From: Zea mays
Taxonomy: Eukaryota > Streptophyta > Magnoliopsida > Poales > Poaceae
Direction of reading: 5' to 3'
DNA length: 64,000 nucleotides
Assembly: GCF_902167145.1 (NCBI RefSeq)
Contig: NC_050102.1
Coordinates: 7,378,850 to 7,442,849 of the forward strand
Part shown: positions 43,667 to 56,013 of the stretch, piece by piece
Position numbering within the stretch: the first letter of the stretch is position 1
Layout of the letters: each line of letters begins with the position of its first letter
The notes under the pieces: generated by a model
Database searches by the model: none
Told to the model about the DNA's origin: nothing
Seen by the model: the letters and a program-made list of their open reading frames with translations, nothing else
Translations under genes and position numbers: made by a program

Positions 43667-44964
43667 TGAAAGTCGCCTAGAGGGGGGGTGAATAGGGCAA
43701 AACTGAAATTTATAAAGTTAATCACAACTACAAGCCGGGTTAGCGTTAGAAATATAATCAAGTCCGCGAGAGAGGGTGCAAAACAAATCGCAAGCGAATA
43801 AAGAGTGAGACACGTGGATTTGTTTTACCGAGGTTCGGTTCTCGCAAACCTACTCCCCGTTGAGGTGGTCACAAAGACCGGGTCTCTTTCAACCCTTTCC
43901 CTCTCTCAAACGGTCCCTCGGACCGAGTGAGCTTTCTCTTCTCAAATCAACCGAGAACAAAACTTCCCCGCAAGGACCACCACACAATTGGTGTCTCTTG
44001 CCTCGGTTACAAGTGAGTTTTGATCACAAGAAAAGAATCAGAGAAGAAAGCAATCCAAGCGCAAGAGCTCAAAAGAACACAAGCAAATCTCTCTCACTAG
44101 TCACTAAGGCGTTGTGTGGAGTTTGGAGAGGATTTGATCACTTGGATGTGTCTAGAATTGAATGCTAGAGCTCTTGTAAGTAGTTGAAGTGGGAAAACTT
44201 GGATGACTTGAATGTGGGGTGGTTGGGGGTATTTATAACCCCAACCACCAAACTAGCCGTTTGGTGGGGCTGTCTGTCGCATGGTGCACCGGACAGTCCG
44301 GTGCACACCGAACAGTGTCTGGTGCGCCAGCAACGTCACCAGACCGTTGGGTTTCGACCGTTGGAGCTCTGACTGCTGGGCCCGCCTGGATGTCCGGTGG
44401 CACACCGGACATGCACTGTAGAGTGTCTGGTGCGCCACTTCGCGCGTGCCTAACTTCTGCGCGCTCTGGCGCGCATTTAATGCTGTAGCAGGTGACCGTT
44501 GGCGCCGAATAGTCGTTGCTCCGCTGGCTCACCGGACAGTCTGGTGTACACCGGACACGTCCGGTGAATTATAGCGGAGCAAATTCCCAAAGCTGGCGAG
44601 TTCCAGAGTTGCTCTCCCCTGGGGCACCGGACACTGTCCGGTGTACACCGGACAGTCCGGTGAATTATAGCGGAGCACCTCTGGATTTTCCCGAAGGTGA
44701 AGAGTTCAGCATGAAGTCCCCTGGTGCACCGGACACTGTCCGGTGGCACACCGGACAGTCCGGTGCGCCAGACCAGGGCACACTTTGGTTACCCCTTTCT
44801 CTCTTGTTGAACCCAATTCTTGGTCTTTTTATTGGCTAAGTGTGAACCTTTGGCACCTGTATAACTTATACACTAGAGCAAAACTAGTTAGTCCAATTAT
44901 TTGTGTTGGGCAATTCAACCACCAAAATTAATTAGGAAATAGGTGTAAGCCTAATTCCCTTTCA
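43667..44964 (-). repeat. 5' LTR of element D
   Basis: 1,298 bp. CACCGGACTGTCCGGTG-type palindromes lie at about 44,286-44,765 and the TATA inverted-repeat module at 44,218-44,249. Confidence 0.93.
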
Positions 44965-45579
44965 CCCGCTCGTCGTCGACCCCGTCATCGGCAATGCTAG
45001 GATCACAAAGGTCCTCATGGACGGAGGCAGCAGCCTCAACATCATCTACACCGAGGCCCTAGGGCTCTTGGGGATAGATCTGTCCATGATCCGGGCCGGT
45101 GCAGCACCCTTTCATGGGATCGTCCCCGGTAAGCGTGTCCTTCCCCTGGGGCAACTTGATTTGCCCGTCTGCTTCGGAACTCCCTCCAACTTCCGCACAG
45201 AAACCCTCACGTTCGAGGTGGTCGGGTTCCGAGGAACCTATCACGCGGTGCTGGGGAGACTGTGCTACGCCAAGTTCATGGCCGTCCCCAACTACACGTA
45301 CCTCAAGCTCAAGATGTCGGGCCCCAAGGGAGTCATCACCGTCGGATCCACGTACCGCCACGCTTACGAGTGCGACGTGGAACGCGTGGAGTATGCTGAG
45401 GCCATCGCCGAGTCCGAGGCCCTCATCGCCGACCTGGAATGCCTCTCCAAGGAGGCGCCTGACGCGAAGTGCCACGCCGGCAACTTTGACCAGCTAAGGC
45501 AGTTAAGACCGTCGCCCTCGACCCCAGCAACGATGACTGCAAGCAAATCAGGATCGGCTCCGAGCTCAACCCCAAATAG

Positions 45580-47360
45580 GAAGCAGTGCTCGTCGACTTT
45601 CTCCGCGCAAATGCCGAAATTTTTTCGTGGAGTCCCTCAGACATGCCAGGCATACCGAGGGATGTCGCCGAGCACTCGCTGGATATTCGAGCCGGTGCCC
45701 GACCCGTGAAGCAGCACCTGTGCCGCTTTGATGAAGAGAAGCGCAGGGCCATAGGCGAGGAGATCCACAAGCTGATGGTGCAGGGTTCATCAAAGAGGTA
45801 TTCCATCCCGAATGGTTAGCTAACTCTGTGCTTGTGAAGAAAAAAGGTGGGAAATGGAGGATGTGAGTGGACTACACTGGTCTAAAAAAGCATGTTCGAA
45901 GGTTCCCTACCCTCTGTCTCGCATCGATCAAATTGTGGACTCCACTGCTGGGTGCGAAACCCTGTCATTCCTCGACGCCTATTCAGGTTATCACCAAATC
46001 AAGATGAAAGAATCCGACCAGCTCGCGACTTCTTTCATCACACCTTTTGGCATGTATTGTTATACTACTATGCCATTTGGCTTGAGGAATGCAGGTGCCA
46101 CCTACCAAAGGTGCATGAACCACGTGTTCGGAGAACACATCGGTAGAACGGTCGAGGCTTACGTCGATGACATCGTTGTCAAGACCAGGAAGGCCTCCGA
46201 CCTCCTCTCCGACCTCGAAGTGACTTTCGGGTGCCTGCGCGCAAAAGGCGTAAAACTCAATCCCGAGAAGTGTGTCTTCGGAGTCCCCCGAGGCATGCTC
46301 CTGGGGTTCATCGTCTCCGAAAGAGGCATCGAGGCCAACCCGGAGAAAATCGCAGCCATCACCAACATGGGACCCATCAAGGATTTGAAAGGAGTACAAA
46401 GGGTCATGGGATGCCTTGCGGCTCTGAGCCGCTTCATCTCGCGCCTCAGCGAGAAAGGATTACCCTTGTACCGCCTCTTAAGGAAGGTCGAGCGCTTCAC
46501 TTGGACCCCTGAGGCCGAGGAAGCCCTCGGAAACTTAAAGGTGCTCCATACAAACGCGCCCATCTTGGTGCCCCCGCTGCGGGAGAAGCCCTCTTTATCT
46601 ACGTAGCCGCAACCACTCAGGTGGTCAGCGCCGCGATCGTAGTCGAGAGACGAGAAGAGGGGCATGCACTGCTCGTCCAGAGGTCGGTCTACTTCATCAG
46701 TGAGGTGCTATCCGAGACCAAGATCCGCTACCCACAAATCCAGAAGCTACTGTACAAGTAATTCTGACGCGGCGAAAGTTGCGACACTACTTCGAGTCTC
46801 ATCCGGTGACTATGGTGTCATCCTTCCCCCTGGGAGAGATCATCCAGTGCCGAGAGGCCTCGGGTAGGATAGCAAAATGGGCAGTGGAACTCATGGGCGA
46901 AACAATTTCATTTGCCCCTCGGAAGGCCATAAAATCCCAAGTCTTGGCGGACTTCGTGGCTGAATGGGTCGACACCCAATTGCCGACAGCTCCAATCCAG
47001 GACGAACTTTCGACCATGTACTTCGATGGGTCGCTGATGAAAACAGGAGCAAGCGCTGGCTTGCTCTTCATCTCACCCCTTGGGAAACATGTGCGATATG
47101 TGCTACGCCTCCATTTTCCGGCATCAAACAACGTGGCCGAGTACGAGGCTTTGGTTAACGGGTTGCGCATCGCCATCGAGCTAGGGGTTCGGTGCCTCGA
47201 CGCTCGGGGCGACTCACAGCTTGTCATTGACCAAGTCATGAAGAACTCCCACTACCGCGATCAAAAAATGGAGGCCTACTGCGACGAAGTTCGGCGCTTG
47301 GAGGATAAGTTCCACGGGCTGGAACTCAACCATATTGCTCGACGGTACAACGAGACCGCA
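45580..47360 (+). pseudogene. pol: Element E pol, truncated
   Basis: Follows the TAG at 45,577-45,579 in the same relative frame as B (GAA GCA GTG CTC). RT is readable (FLDAYSGYHQI, YVDDIVV near 46,160), as are the connection and part of the second RNase H (YFDGS, GDSQ). Damage includes a frameshift near 45,780, a TGT-to-TGA stop near 45,873, and frameshifts near 46,575 and 46,755. It ends abruptly at the codons for RRYNETA where the deletion joins C. Confidence 0.88.
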
Positions 47361-48680
47361 TGGAGCCTCTTCATCATCTAGCTCATCAAGATCAACTTGC
47401 ACTACTTGAGAGCCGTTAGTCTCATCAAACACAATGTCACAAGAAACTTCAACTAGTCCAGTGGACTTGTTAAAGACTCTATATGCCCTTATATTTGAGT
47501 CATAACCAAGTAAAAAGCCTTCTACAGCCTTAGGAGCAAATTTAGATTTTCTACCTCTTTTAATAAGAATAAAGCATTTGCTACCAAAGACTCTAAAATA
47601 TGAAACATTGGGCTTTTTACTGGTGAGGAGTTCATACGATGTTTTCTTGAGGATTCGGTGAAAGTAGAGACGGTTGATGGCGTAGCAAGCGGTGTTGATT
47701 GCTTCCGCCCAAAACCGGTTCGAAGTCTTGTATTCATCAAGCATGGTCCTTGCCATGTCAAGTAGAGTTCTATTCTTCCTCTCCACTACACCATTTTGTT
47801 GTGGTGTGTAGGGAGAAGAGAACTCATGCTTGATGCCCTCGTTCTCAAGAAAGCCTTCAATTTGTGAGTTCTTGAACTCCGTCCCGTTGTCGCTTCTAAT
47901 CTTTTTTATCCTTAAGCCGAACTCATTTTGAGCCCGTCTCAAGAATCCCTTTAAGGTCTCTTGGGTTTGAGATTTATCCTGCAAAAAGAACACCCAAGTG
48001 AAGCGAGAATAATCATCCACAATAACTAGACAGTACTTACTCACACCGATGCTTATGTAAGCTATGGGGCCGAATAGGTCCATGTGGAGTAGCTCAAGCG
48101 GCCTGTCGGTCGTCATGATGTTCTTGTGTGGATGATGAACACCAACTTGCTTCCCTGCTTGACATGCGCTACAAATCCTGTCTTTCTCAAAATGAACATT
48201 TGTTAGTCCCAAAATGTGCTCTCCCTTTAGAAGCTTATGAAGATTATTCATCCCAACGTGGGCTAGTCGGCGATGCCAGAGCCAACCCATGTTAGTCTAA
48301 GCAATTAAGCAAGTGTCGAGTTCAGCTCTATTAAAATCAACTAAGTATAGCTAACCCTCTAACACTCCCTTAAATGCTACTAAATTATCACTTCTTCTAA
48401 AGACAGTAACACCTATATCCGTAAAAAGACAATTGTAGCCCATTTTACATAATTGAGAAACTGAAAGCAAGTTATAGTCTAAAGAATCTACAAGAAAAAC
48501 ATTGTAAATAGAATGGTGAGGAGATATAGCAATTTTACCAAGTCCTTTGACCAAACCTTGATTTCTATCTCCGAATGTGATAGCTCTTTGGGGATCATGA
48601 TTTTTCTCGTAGGAGGAGAACATCCTTTTCTCCCCAGTCATGTGGTTTGTGCACCCGCTATCAATTATCTAACTTGAGCC
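47361..48680 (-). pseudogene. pol: Element C pol, protease-integrase remnant
   Basis: Minus-strand remainder of C's polyprotein: protease region (SSD-type motif with a stop, near 48,665), the segment 48,641-48,351, and a 300-codon frame from 48,290 with integrase finger (CSAC), MDLFGP, RSDNGTEF and GVVERKNR. The sequence is cut after the region encoding a DDEEAP-like stretch; the frame then runs into E's antisense strand, which is not part of this gene. Confidence 0.88.
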
Positions 48681-48707
48681 CCAGATGCATAAACCTACAA
48701 AACAAAT

Positions 48708-51335
48708 TTAGGCCTTGTTCTTAGGTACCCAAACGGTCTTGGGTCCTTTCACATTAGAAACAAGCACCTTGGGTACCCAAACACAAGTCTTTGAGCCCTT
48801 GTGTTTGGCCCCAACATATTTGGCAACTACTTTGCCTGATTTGTTAGTTAAAACATATGAAGCATCAAAAGTATTAAATGAAATGTTAGGCTCATTTGAT
48901 GCAATAGGAGATTTCTTTTTAGGCAATTTAACATGTGTGGATTGCCTAGAACTAGATGCCTCACTCTTATACATAAAAGCATGATGAGAGCCAGAGTGAG
49001 ACTTCCTAGAATGAATTCTCCTAATTTTGTGCTTGGGATAACCAGAAGGATATAAAATGTAACCCTCGTTATCCTGAGCCATGGGAGCTTTGCCCTTAAC
49101 AAAGTTGGACAATTTCTTAGGGGCATTAAGCTTGACATTGTCTCCCTTTTGGAAGCCAATGCCATCCTTAATGTCAGGGTGTCTCCCACTATAAAGCATA
49201 CTACGAGCAAATTTAAATTTTTTATTTTCTAATTCATGCTCGGCAATTTTAGCATCTAATTTTGCTATATGATCATTTTGTTGTTTAATCATAGCAATGT
49301 GATCATGGATAGCATCAATATTAACATCCCTACATCTAGTGCAAATAGAGACATGACTAACCATAGATGTAGATGATTTGCAAGCATTTAATTCATCAAT
49401 CTTAGCATGTAACATGACATTTTCATTTCTAAGATTGGAAACAACATCATTGCAAACATTTAAATTCTTAGACTTAGCAATTAATTTTCCATTCTCAATT
49501 TTAAGGCTAGCAATTGATTCATTCAACTTTTCAATCTTAGCAATTAAACTAGCATTGTCATTTCTAAGATTGATAATTGAATCATCACAAACATATAGCT
49601 TTTAAACCTTAGCAATTAAATTAGCATTATCATTTCTAAGGTTGGATATGATATCTTGGCAAGTGCTTAGCTCACTAGTTAATTTTTCACATTTTTCTAC
49701 TTCCTGAGCATAAGCATTTTTAACCTTAACATGCTTCTTATTTTCTTTAATTAGGAAGTCCTCTTGGCTATCTAAGAGTTCATCCTTCTCATGAATAGCT
49801 CCTATTAATTCATTTAATTTTCCCTTTTGTTGCATGTTTAAGTTGGCAAAAAGGGCAAGTAAATTATCTTCATCATCACTAGAGTTCTCCTCATCACTAG
49901 ATGTTGCATATTTAGTGGAGGCTCTAGATTTTACCTTCTTTTTGTCGTCCCTTGCCATGAGGCACTTGTGACCGACGTTGGGGAAGAGGAGACCCTTGTT
50001 GACGGCGATGTTGGTGGCGTCCTCGTCGGAGGAGTCGGTGGAGCTCTCATCGGAGTCCCATTCCCGACAAACATGGGCATCGCCGCCCTTCTTCTTGTAA
50101 TACTTCTTCTTCTCCTTCCTTCTTCCCTTCTTGTCGTCGCCCCTGTCACTATCACTTGATAATGGACATTTAGCAATGAAATGACCGGGCTTACCACACT
50201 TGTAGCACACCTTCTTGGAACGGGGCTTGTAATCTCTCCCCTTCCTTTACTTGAGGATTTGGCGAAAGCTTTTGATGATTAAAGCCATCTCCTCATTGTC
50301 GAGCTTGGAGGCGTCGATGGGGAGCCTACTTGATGTAGACTCTTCTTTTTTCTCCTTCGTTGCTTTGAATGCGATGGGTTGCACCTCGGGTGTGGAGGTG
50401 GCGCCTCGCTCGATTATTTATTTGGAGCCTTTGATCATGAGTTCAAAGCTCACAAAATTTCCTATCACTTCCTCGGGAGACATTAGTTTATATCTTGGAT
50501 CACCACGAATTAATTGAACTTGAGTAGGATTAAGAAAAACGAGTGATCTAAGAATAACCTTGACCATCTCATGGTCATCCCACTTAGTGCTCCCAAGGTT
50601 GCGCACTTGGTTTACCAAGGTCTTGAGCCGGTTGTACATGGCTTGTGGCTCCTCTCCTTGGTTGAGCATAAATCGACCGAGCTCCCCCTCGATCGTTTCC
50701 CGTTTGGTGATCTTGGTCACCTTGTCTCCTTCGTGCGCGGTCTTGAGCACGTCCCAAATCTCTTTGGCACTCTTTAACCCTTGCACTTTATTATACTCCT
50801 CTCGACTTAGAGAGGCGAGGAGTATAGTGGTGGCTTGGGAGTTGAAGTGTCGGATTTGGGCTACCTCATCTGAGTCATAGCCTTCATCCCCCACGGATGG
50901 TTCCTGCGCTCCAAACTCAACAATGTCCCAAATACTAGCGTGGAGTGAGGTTAGATGGTGCCTCATTTTATCACTCCACATAAAATAATCTTCACCGTCA
51001 AAAACCGGTGGTTTGCCTAGTGGGACGAAAAGTAAAGGAGTGTGTTTGGAAATGCGAGGATAGCGTAAGGGGATCTTACTAAACTTCTTGCGCTCATGGC
51101 GCTTAGAAGTGACGGACGGCGTGTCGGAGCCAGAGGTGGAAGGCGACGAAGAATCGGTCTCGTAGTAGACCACTTTCTTCATTTTCTTCTTCTTGTCGCT
51201 ACTCCAGTGCGACTTAACGTGGGGAGGTGATTCCTCCCTCTTCTTGTTGTCGGACTCCCCCGATGGAGCTTTTCCGTGGCTTGTGGCGGGCTTCTCGCCG
51301 GTCACCATCTCCTTCTTGGCGTGAGCTCCCGACAT
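48708..51335 (-). pseudogene. gag: Element C gag, fragmented
   Basis: The ATG at 51,335 (MSGAHAKKEM) opens 305 codons to 50,418. A second frame (50,210-49,602) has the CCHC knuckle (CYKCGKPGHFIAKC), acidic stretch and coiled coil. A third (49,526-48,708) holds the rest of the coiled coil and the basic tail ending WVPKNKA. Stops and frame changes at about 50,420, 50,250 and 49,600 make it non-functional. It is more diverged from A and D than they are from each other. Confidence 0.88.
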
Positions 51336-51370
51336 CACTTTGAGCGGTTAGGCTCTAATGAAGTACCTGC

Positions 51371-51381
51371 CTCTGATACCA
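51371..51381 (-). other. Primer-binding site of element C
   Basis: Minus-strand TGGTATCAGAG, two bases from the LTR; the twelfth base differs from A and D. Confidence 0.85.
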
Positions 51382-51383
51382 AT

Positions 51384-52537
51384 TGAAAGTCGCCTAGAGG
51401 GGGGTGAATAGGCAAATCTTAAATTTATAAAGTTTAAGCACAACTACAAGCCGGGGTTAGCTCTAGAAATATAATTGAGTATGAAAGAGAGGGCGAAAAC
51501 AAATCACAAGCAAATAAGAGCGGATAACATGGTGATTTGTTTTACCGAGGTTCGGTTCTTGCAAACCTACTTCCCGTTGAGGTGGTCACAAAGACCGGGT
51601 CTCTTTCAACCCTTTCCCTCTCTCAAACGGTCACTTTGACCGAGTGAGCTTCTCTTCTCAATCAATTGGGACACTAAGTCCCCACAAGGACCACCACACA
51701 ATTGGTGTCTCTTGCTTTGATTACAAAGAACTTGAGAACAAGAATAGAGGAAGAAGAAAAGCGATCCAAGCGCAAGAGCTCAAAAGAACACAACAAAACT
51801 CTCTCTTCTAGTCACTATTTGCTTTGAGTGGAATTGGGACTTGGAAAGATTTTGATTCACTCTATTTGTGTCTTGTATTGAATGTGTTGGCTGAAAACTT
51901 GGATGCCTTGAAGTGTTGGTGGTTGGGGGTATTTATATCCTCAACCACCAAAGTGGTCGTTGGGGAAGGCTGCTGTCAAAGGGCGCACCGGACAGTTCGG
52001 TGTGCCATCGGACACTGTCCGGTGCGCCAGCCACGTCACCCAACCGTTAGGGTTCGACCGTTGGAGCTCTGACATGTGGGGCCACAAGACAGTCCGGTGG
52101 TGCACCGGACAGTCACTGTTCACTGTCCGGTGCGCCATCTGGCGCCTGCTCTGACTCTGCGCGCGCAGTCCGCACTGTTCACTGTTCACTGTACACTTTT
52201 GCAGTCGACCGTTGGCGCTGTAGTCGTTACTCCGCTTGGCACACCGGACAGTCCGGTGAATTATAGCGAAGGGCAATTCTAGAAACCCGAATGTGGCAAG
52301 TTCGGAGTTGATCTCCCTGGTGCACCGGATAGTCTGGTGCGCCAGACCAGGGCAACCTTCGGTTGTCTTTTGCCCTTTTTATTTGAACCCTTTCTTGGAC
52401 TTTTTATTGGTTTGTGTTGAACCTTTGGCACCTGTAGAACTTATAATCTAGAACAAACTAGTTAGTCCAATTATTTGTGTTGGGCAATTCAACCACCAAA
52501 ATCATTTAGAAAAAGGTGTGAGCCTATTTCCCTTTCA
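51384..52537 (-). repeat. 5' LTR of element C
   Basis: 1,154 bp, TGAAAGTCGCCTAGAGG...GCCTATTTCCCTTTCA. It carries fewer and more degraded CCGGAC palindromes than A or D and includes a CACTGTTCACTGTTCACTG run near 52,170. The TATA inverted-repeat module at 51,918-51,951 has one arm mismatch. Confidence 0.9.
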
Positions 52538-52542
52538 GTAAC

Positions 52543-55500
52543 AAAAAAGTATCTTGTCGTGCAAGTATTTATGCAAAAAGAAATATTGTCATGTAGGTTG
52601 AATAATTAGATGATGTGGCATGTAATTTGGCCCAGTATTTTTGTTACTCTAATCTTCTATATCAAGCACATAAATTGTAGTTAGGGATCTAAATTGATAA
52701 CCATCTCAATTCGGTCAATATATAACACTTTCCTTGGCTGGCATCTGATAAAATATGATATTGATGCAATAATAAATTAGAATAGCATATTTGAGGGAAT
52801 ACAATTTGAGGAGTGAAGTGATGCAACTAAAACAAAGGAAAGCAAAGTAATGGAAGCAAGATAGATGGGGAAAATACGCTGGTTTGTTGAAATGAGTAAG
52901 GTAAGATTATCTCCAGCAGAGTCTCTATCTCACTCTTTATTTCAAACTACACTCTGCAAACAGTGCAAAACAGTATTTTGCACGACCATTTACATGGCCT
53001 GTTGGAGATGGCCAACAACATGAACATGTTTGCAACTGAAAAGTTGGAATGTACAAATGTAGAATTCAGATCAGATTGGATATTATTTTACAATGGGTCT
53101 TAGTTGTCACAAAAGAACTGTGTGCTAAAATGAAATTTTCAGGGACTTTGTGAACGAAGCGTACTTGACAACGGTGATCTTGTGTATGTGCATATGTTTA
53201 TTTATGTATAGCAGCACATCTTCGACCATGTGAACTTGAACACTTAATTGAAGTGTGTATCTACATGTACATTATATGCCAAAAACAAACCTTTTATTAT
53301 TGGAACATGTCCCAACTAGTGCCACTTTTGTATCCCTCGTGCGCACTGGCCTATTAAACATCTAATCGACACTCTTCGCATTGCAACAACCTCCTCTATT
53401 GTATTTATTATTTATTGCGCTAGCGCTAGGTTGTAATGTTGAACTTGTTACTACATGTAGACAACTATGGACATTTAATCAAATAGGATATGTACTCATT
53501 TTTTTGGTGAACCGATGAAACAACATATGATAGGACGACGTGGTCTTCACGACATCAGTAGTACTGGAATTACTTCTCATGGAATATCCTAAGTAGTACT
53601 AGAAACATCTAGAGACTCCTTTCAGCAAGAACAAAACAATGTGTTGGAAAATCAACATTGTAGGGAAAGTGAATCTGGACATTGCAGGGGAAGTGGATCT
53701 GGATCATCCGCAGGACTGAGAGGGTGAACCAAAACACAGGGTAAGCAGATAGAGGAAGACACTATCTCTAATACGTATCGGAGCTTCCCGATGTGGAATA
53801 CACTGAAGTTGTTAGCGTGTGCGAACTAGACACCGAGGAATGCGTCATTGGTGAGGCCTTTGCCTGCGGATGGCATGAGTTGCCGATGTGAAGACTAGTA
53901 ATGGAGGGAGGACGAAGGGGGAGGCGCACAACCGGATGCCGAGGAATGTGTCATCGGTTTCGTCTAGTGAGACGAAGTGTGGTGAAGACGACGAAACTCC
54001 TATTCTCTGGAACGATCTCGTCGTGGTGAGAAGCCGAGAAGACTATCGTGTTTGGTTCGACTTTTCAGCTGATTCTGGTCGCCATAAGCGGGTTTTGGTG
54101 TCCAAAAGCCTAGATTCTGAGGTGATTCTGCCCACAGCTGATTTTCTGAGAAGTAGGTTTTCAACGGCGGCAGAGAAGCAGCTCAGCACCCACCTGCGTG
54201 AGAAGACTCGTGAATCCCGATCTCATCCGCTTCGTACGTACGTAGGAGATTAATACTCTGGCTCTCTCTTTATCTCAGCCCACATCGATCTTATATTACT
54301 GGTAAATACACACTAATTGTACTACGACGATCAATAATCATCAACACTTTAGTCGTGATGTTAATTACGAGCGTTATATTACATAGATATACGAGGTGTT
54401 TACATCCATGCCAAATAAAAGCTAATGCGTTAGTGTCATAGTTAGTTATCTGAACTAGTCAATAGTTATGTTGTAATGGACAAATCATGTCTAATTTTAA
54501 TCAGGTTTTGATTATTGTGTCTTTGCATGTTTCCTTTTTCACTAAGAATCTACAATCTCAGAGTCTGCGTATCCAAACACCCAGATTCTAACTACCAACT
54601 TCTCCCCCACAGCCAGCTTTTCTCTACAACCAGCTTTTCAGAAAAGCTCCTCAGAAAAAGTCGAACCAAATAGGCCCTCGTGTCGCTTAGATATGTTGAT
54701 GGTCGTTGGATGAGCATCGTGCGGCTACATAAAAATCGACGACGTGAACACACGGCTGGGTAACTTTGTGTCCTGCTTTAATATATAGGAATATATGTTA
54801 TGAGATAACTTTTTCATATATCTAATAACATATATGTGACATGTCATTTTCTCCTAGGTTTAGGAGTTCAAATGGCATACTATATTTGTAAGATTTTTCT
54901 ATAGAGTTTTAAAGGAATTTCATCTACATAGGTTAAATTCTATTTATCTCAAGCATGATTGAGTGTTATAAAACAAGTGCCTTTTCAAAGGCATCTCTTC
55001 AAGATGCCTCTCTAAATATACATCTTTTTATGAGTGGTCTTATCAAAACTAGAGTAGACATGTACCACAACCACCAAAGGAGCATATCCTTATGAGAATA
55101 CTTATCTTATTTTTCATGATCAGATCAATGCAATATAAAAATTCCACATTTCTACTATTCTATTTTACATTTCATGCTTCAACATAAATACCTACCAAAC
55201 ACATCTTATGCTTGTATACAATATGTGTAGAAGATGATAATCAAAGATGTGGGACGACTAACGATAACATATATAAACATGTTTATCTGCAAACTCATAA
55301 ATAAAGTTAATTTTACCGATCACATGAACCCTAAACCAAAAGAGATTAACTCACTTGTTTTGCTTGGTGCTTGGGCCTTATGGAACCGCCGCAACCAATG
55401 TTTTGGTACCTAACCCGATGAGTGTAGATACGAGTGAAGATTTTGACCCTCGGCCCACACCCAACCTTAAGTTTTGCGGGTATGGATGCGAGTTTTTATT

Positions 55501-56011
55501 TCTACCCACAGGTGACCCACACTCGACTCGAAGTTTGGTTCGTTTTTATTTTTACGTAAAAATGATTGAGATACAATATTATATATTTTGAATAAGTAAC
55601 TTAACTAATGATTCATGAAATGTTTTATTGTTGCTCAACGTGAGAAGACTTAGCTAATGATGGTTGACAGGTTCGATCACGGGCAGATGTTAGCTAATGA
55701 CGGTTTTAAAACAGGTTTAGAATTGCACCGACAGGTACGATAGGGGGCAAGTTTATGTAGAGCTCACAAATGCCATCGTGGACAGATTTTTCACGGATTC
55801 AATCGTAGATAGATTTTTGATGCAGCTGACTCATTGCCTGGGAGTTTTAAACCCTGATGTTTTAAGTGTGTATGGCATGGGTTGTACAAGCTTGTGCCCA
55901 ACTCTTCTCTTTGTAATATAATGATACATATTTTCCTGCGTATGCATACGTATTCCAGAAAAATCGATCCCGATCAAATTGAAATCAATTGTACTGTTAT
56001 TTAATAACTAT
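52543..56011. other. Lower-copy intergenic DNA
   Basis: AT-rich sequence with no convincing gene. A possible short MITE lies at 52,909-53,009 (ends ATCTCCAGCAG and inverted ATCTCCAACAG). An inverted 15-bp repeat brackets 54,051-54,670. The stretch 55,440-55,830 has GGGTATGG/ACCCACA-type motifs that suggest old transposon remnants, which I cannot classify. The 121-codon frame at 53,888-54,253 has no recognisable domain. Confidence 0.5.
54051..54670. repeat. Possible terminal-inverted-repeat element remnant
   Basis: TTTGGTTCGACTTTT at 54,051-54,065 and its exact inverse at 54,656-54,670, with imperfect inverted similarity continuing inwards (CAGCTGATT versus AAGCTGG stretches). TTTGGTTC-type ends occur in several grass MITE families. 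I could not identify a target duplication. Confidence 0.35.
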
Positions 56012-56013
56012 TA

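Larger units (their letters stand above)
35653..44964 (-). mobile_element. Sirevirus element D (Opie/Ji-like), complete
   Basis: 9,312-bp minus-strand element in E's gag, with duplication CCCGC at 35,648-35,652 and 44,965-44,969. Both LTRs, the primer site, gag, pol and purine-tract region are present. The two LTRs differ by about 27 substitutions in about 1.27 kb by eye (about 2%), plus a 21-bp palindrome indel. Its coding sequence aligns with A throughout, so A and D belong to the same or sister families. Confidence 0.94.
33013..45576 (+). pseudogene. gag: Element E gag-protease, interrupted by D and decayed
   Basis: The ATG at 33,013 (MGSLQQPLQP) aligns with B's start. Defects include a TAG near 33,118, a TGA at about 34,317 (CGA in B), other stops near 34,110 and 34,610, and frameshifts near 35,440 and 45,490. 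Recognisable parts are the gag domain (34,657 onward), the CPYH...H...C knuckle (about 35,315-35,360), and, after D, the protease MDGGSSLNIIY at 45,017. D separates 35,652 from 44,970 and duplicates CCCGC. The gag-pro frame ends at TAG 45,577-45,579. Confidence 0.85.
30009..47360 (+). mobile_element. Ty3/gypsy element E (Tat-like), 3'-truncated, with nested S and D
   Basis: Plus-strand gypsy element related to B in gag, protease and pol, inserted in C's 3' LTR. The order is 5' LTR (split by solo LTR S), primer site, gag-protease (split by D), amber codon, RT, and part of the second RNase H. The sequence ends at the codons for RRYNETA and joins C. Its integrase, 3' LTR and right target duplication are gone. 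The LTR is related to B's only at the ends, so E is a different family of the same lineage. Confidence 0.9.
29209..52537 (-). mobile_element. Sirevirus element C, outer element of right nest, internally deleted
   Basis: Minus-strand Sirevirus bounded by GTAAC at 29,204-29,208 and 52,538-52,542. Present are the first 800 bp of its left (3') LTR, then, after inserted element E, the integrase-to-gag part of its coding region (47,361-51,335), the primer site and the complete 5' LTR. RT, RNase H, the purine-tract region and the end of the 3' LTR are missing. They were lost together with E's 3' half in a deletion at 47,358-47,360. Confidence 0.9.

Noticed and set aside
47214..47360. Extension of C's integrase frame to 47,214
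   Set aside because: The last ~48 codons are E's RNase H read antisense across the deletion junction; not a genuine fusion gene.
53888..54253. 121-codon plus-strand frame as a host gene
   Set aside because: No domain, no promoter or splice evidence, and its 3' part overlaps an inverted-repeat transposon remnant.
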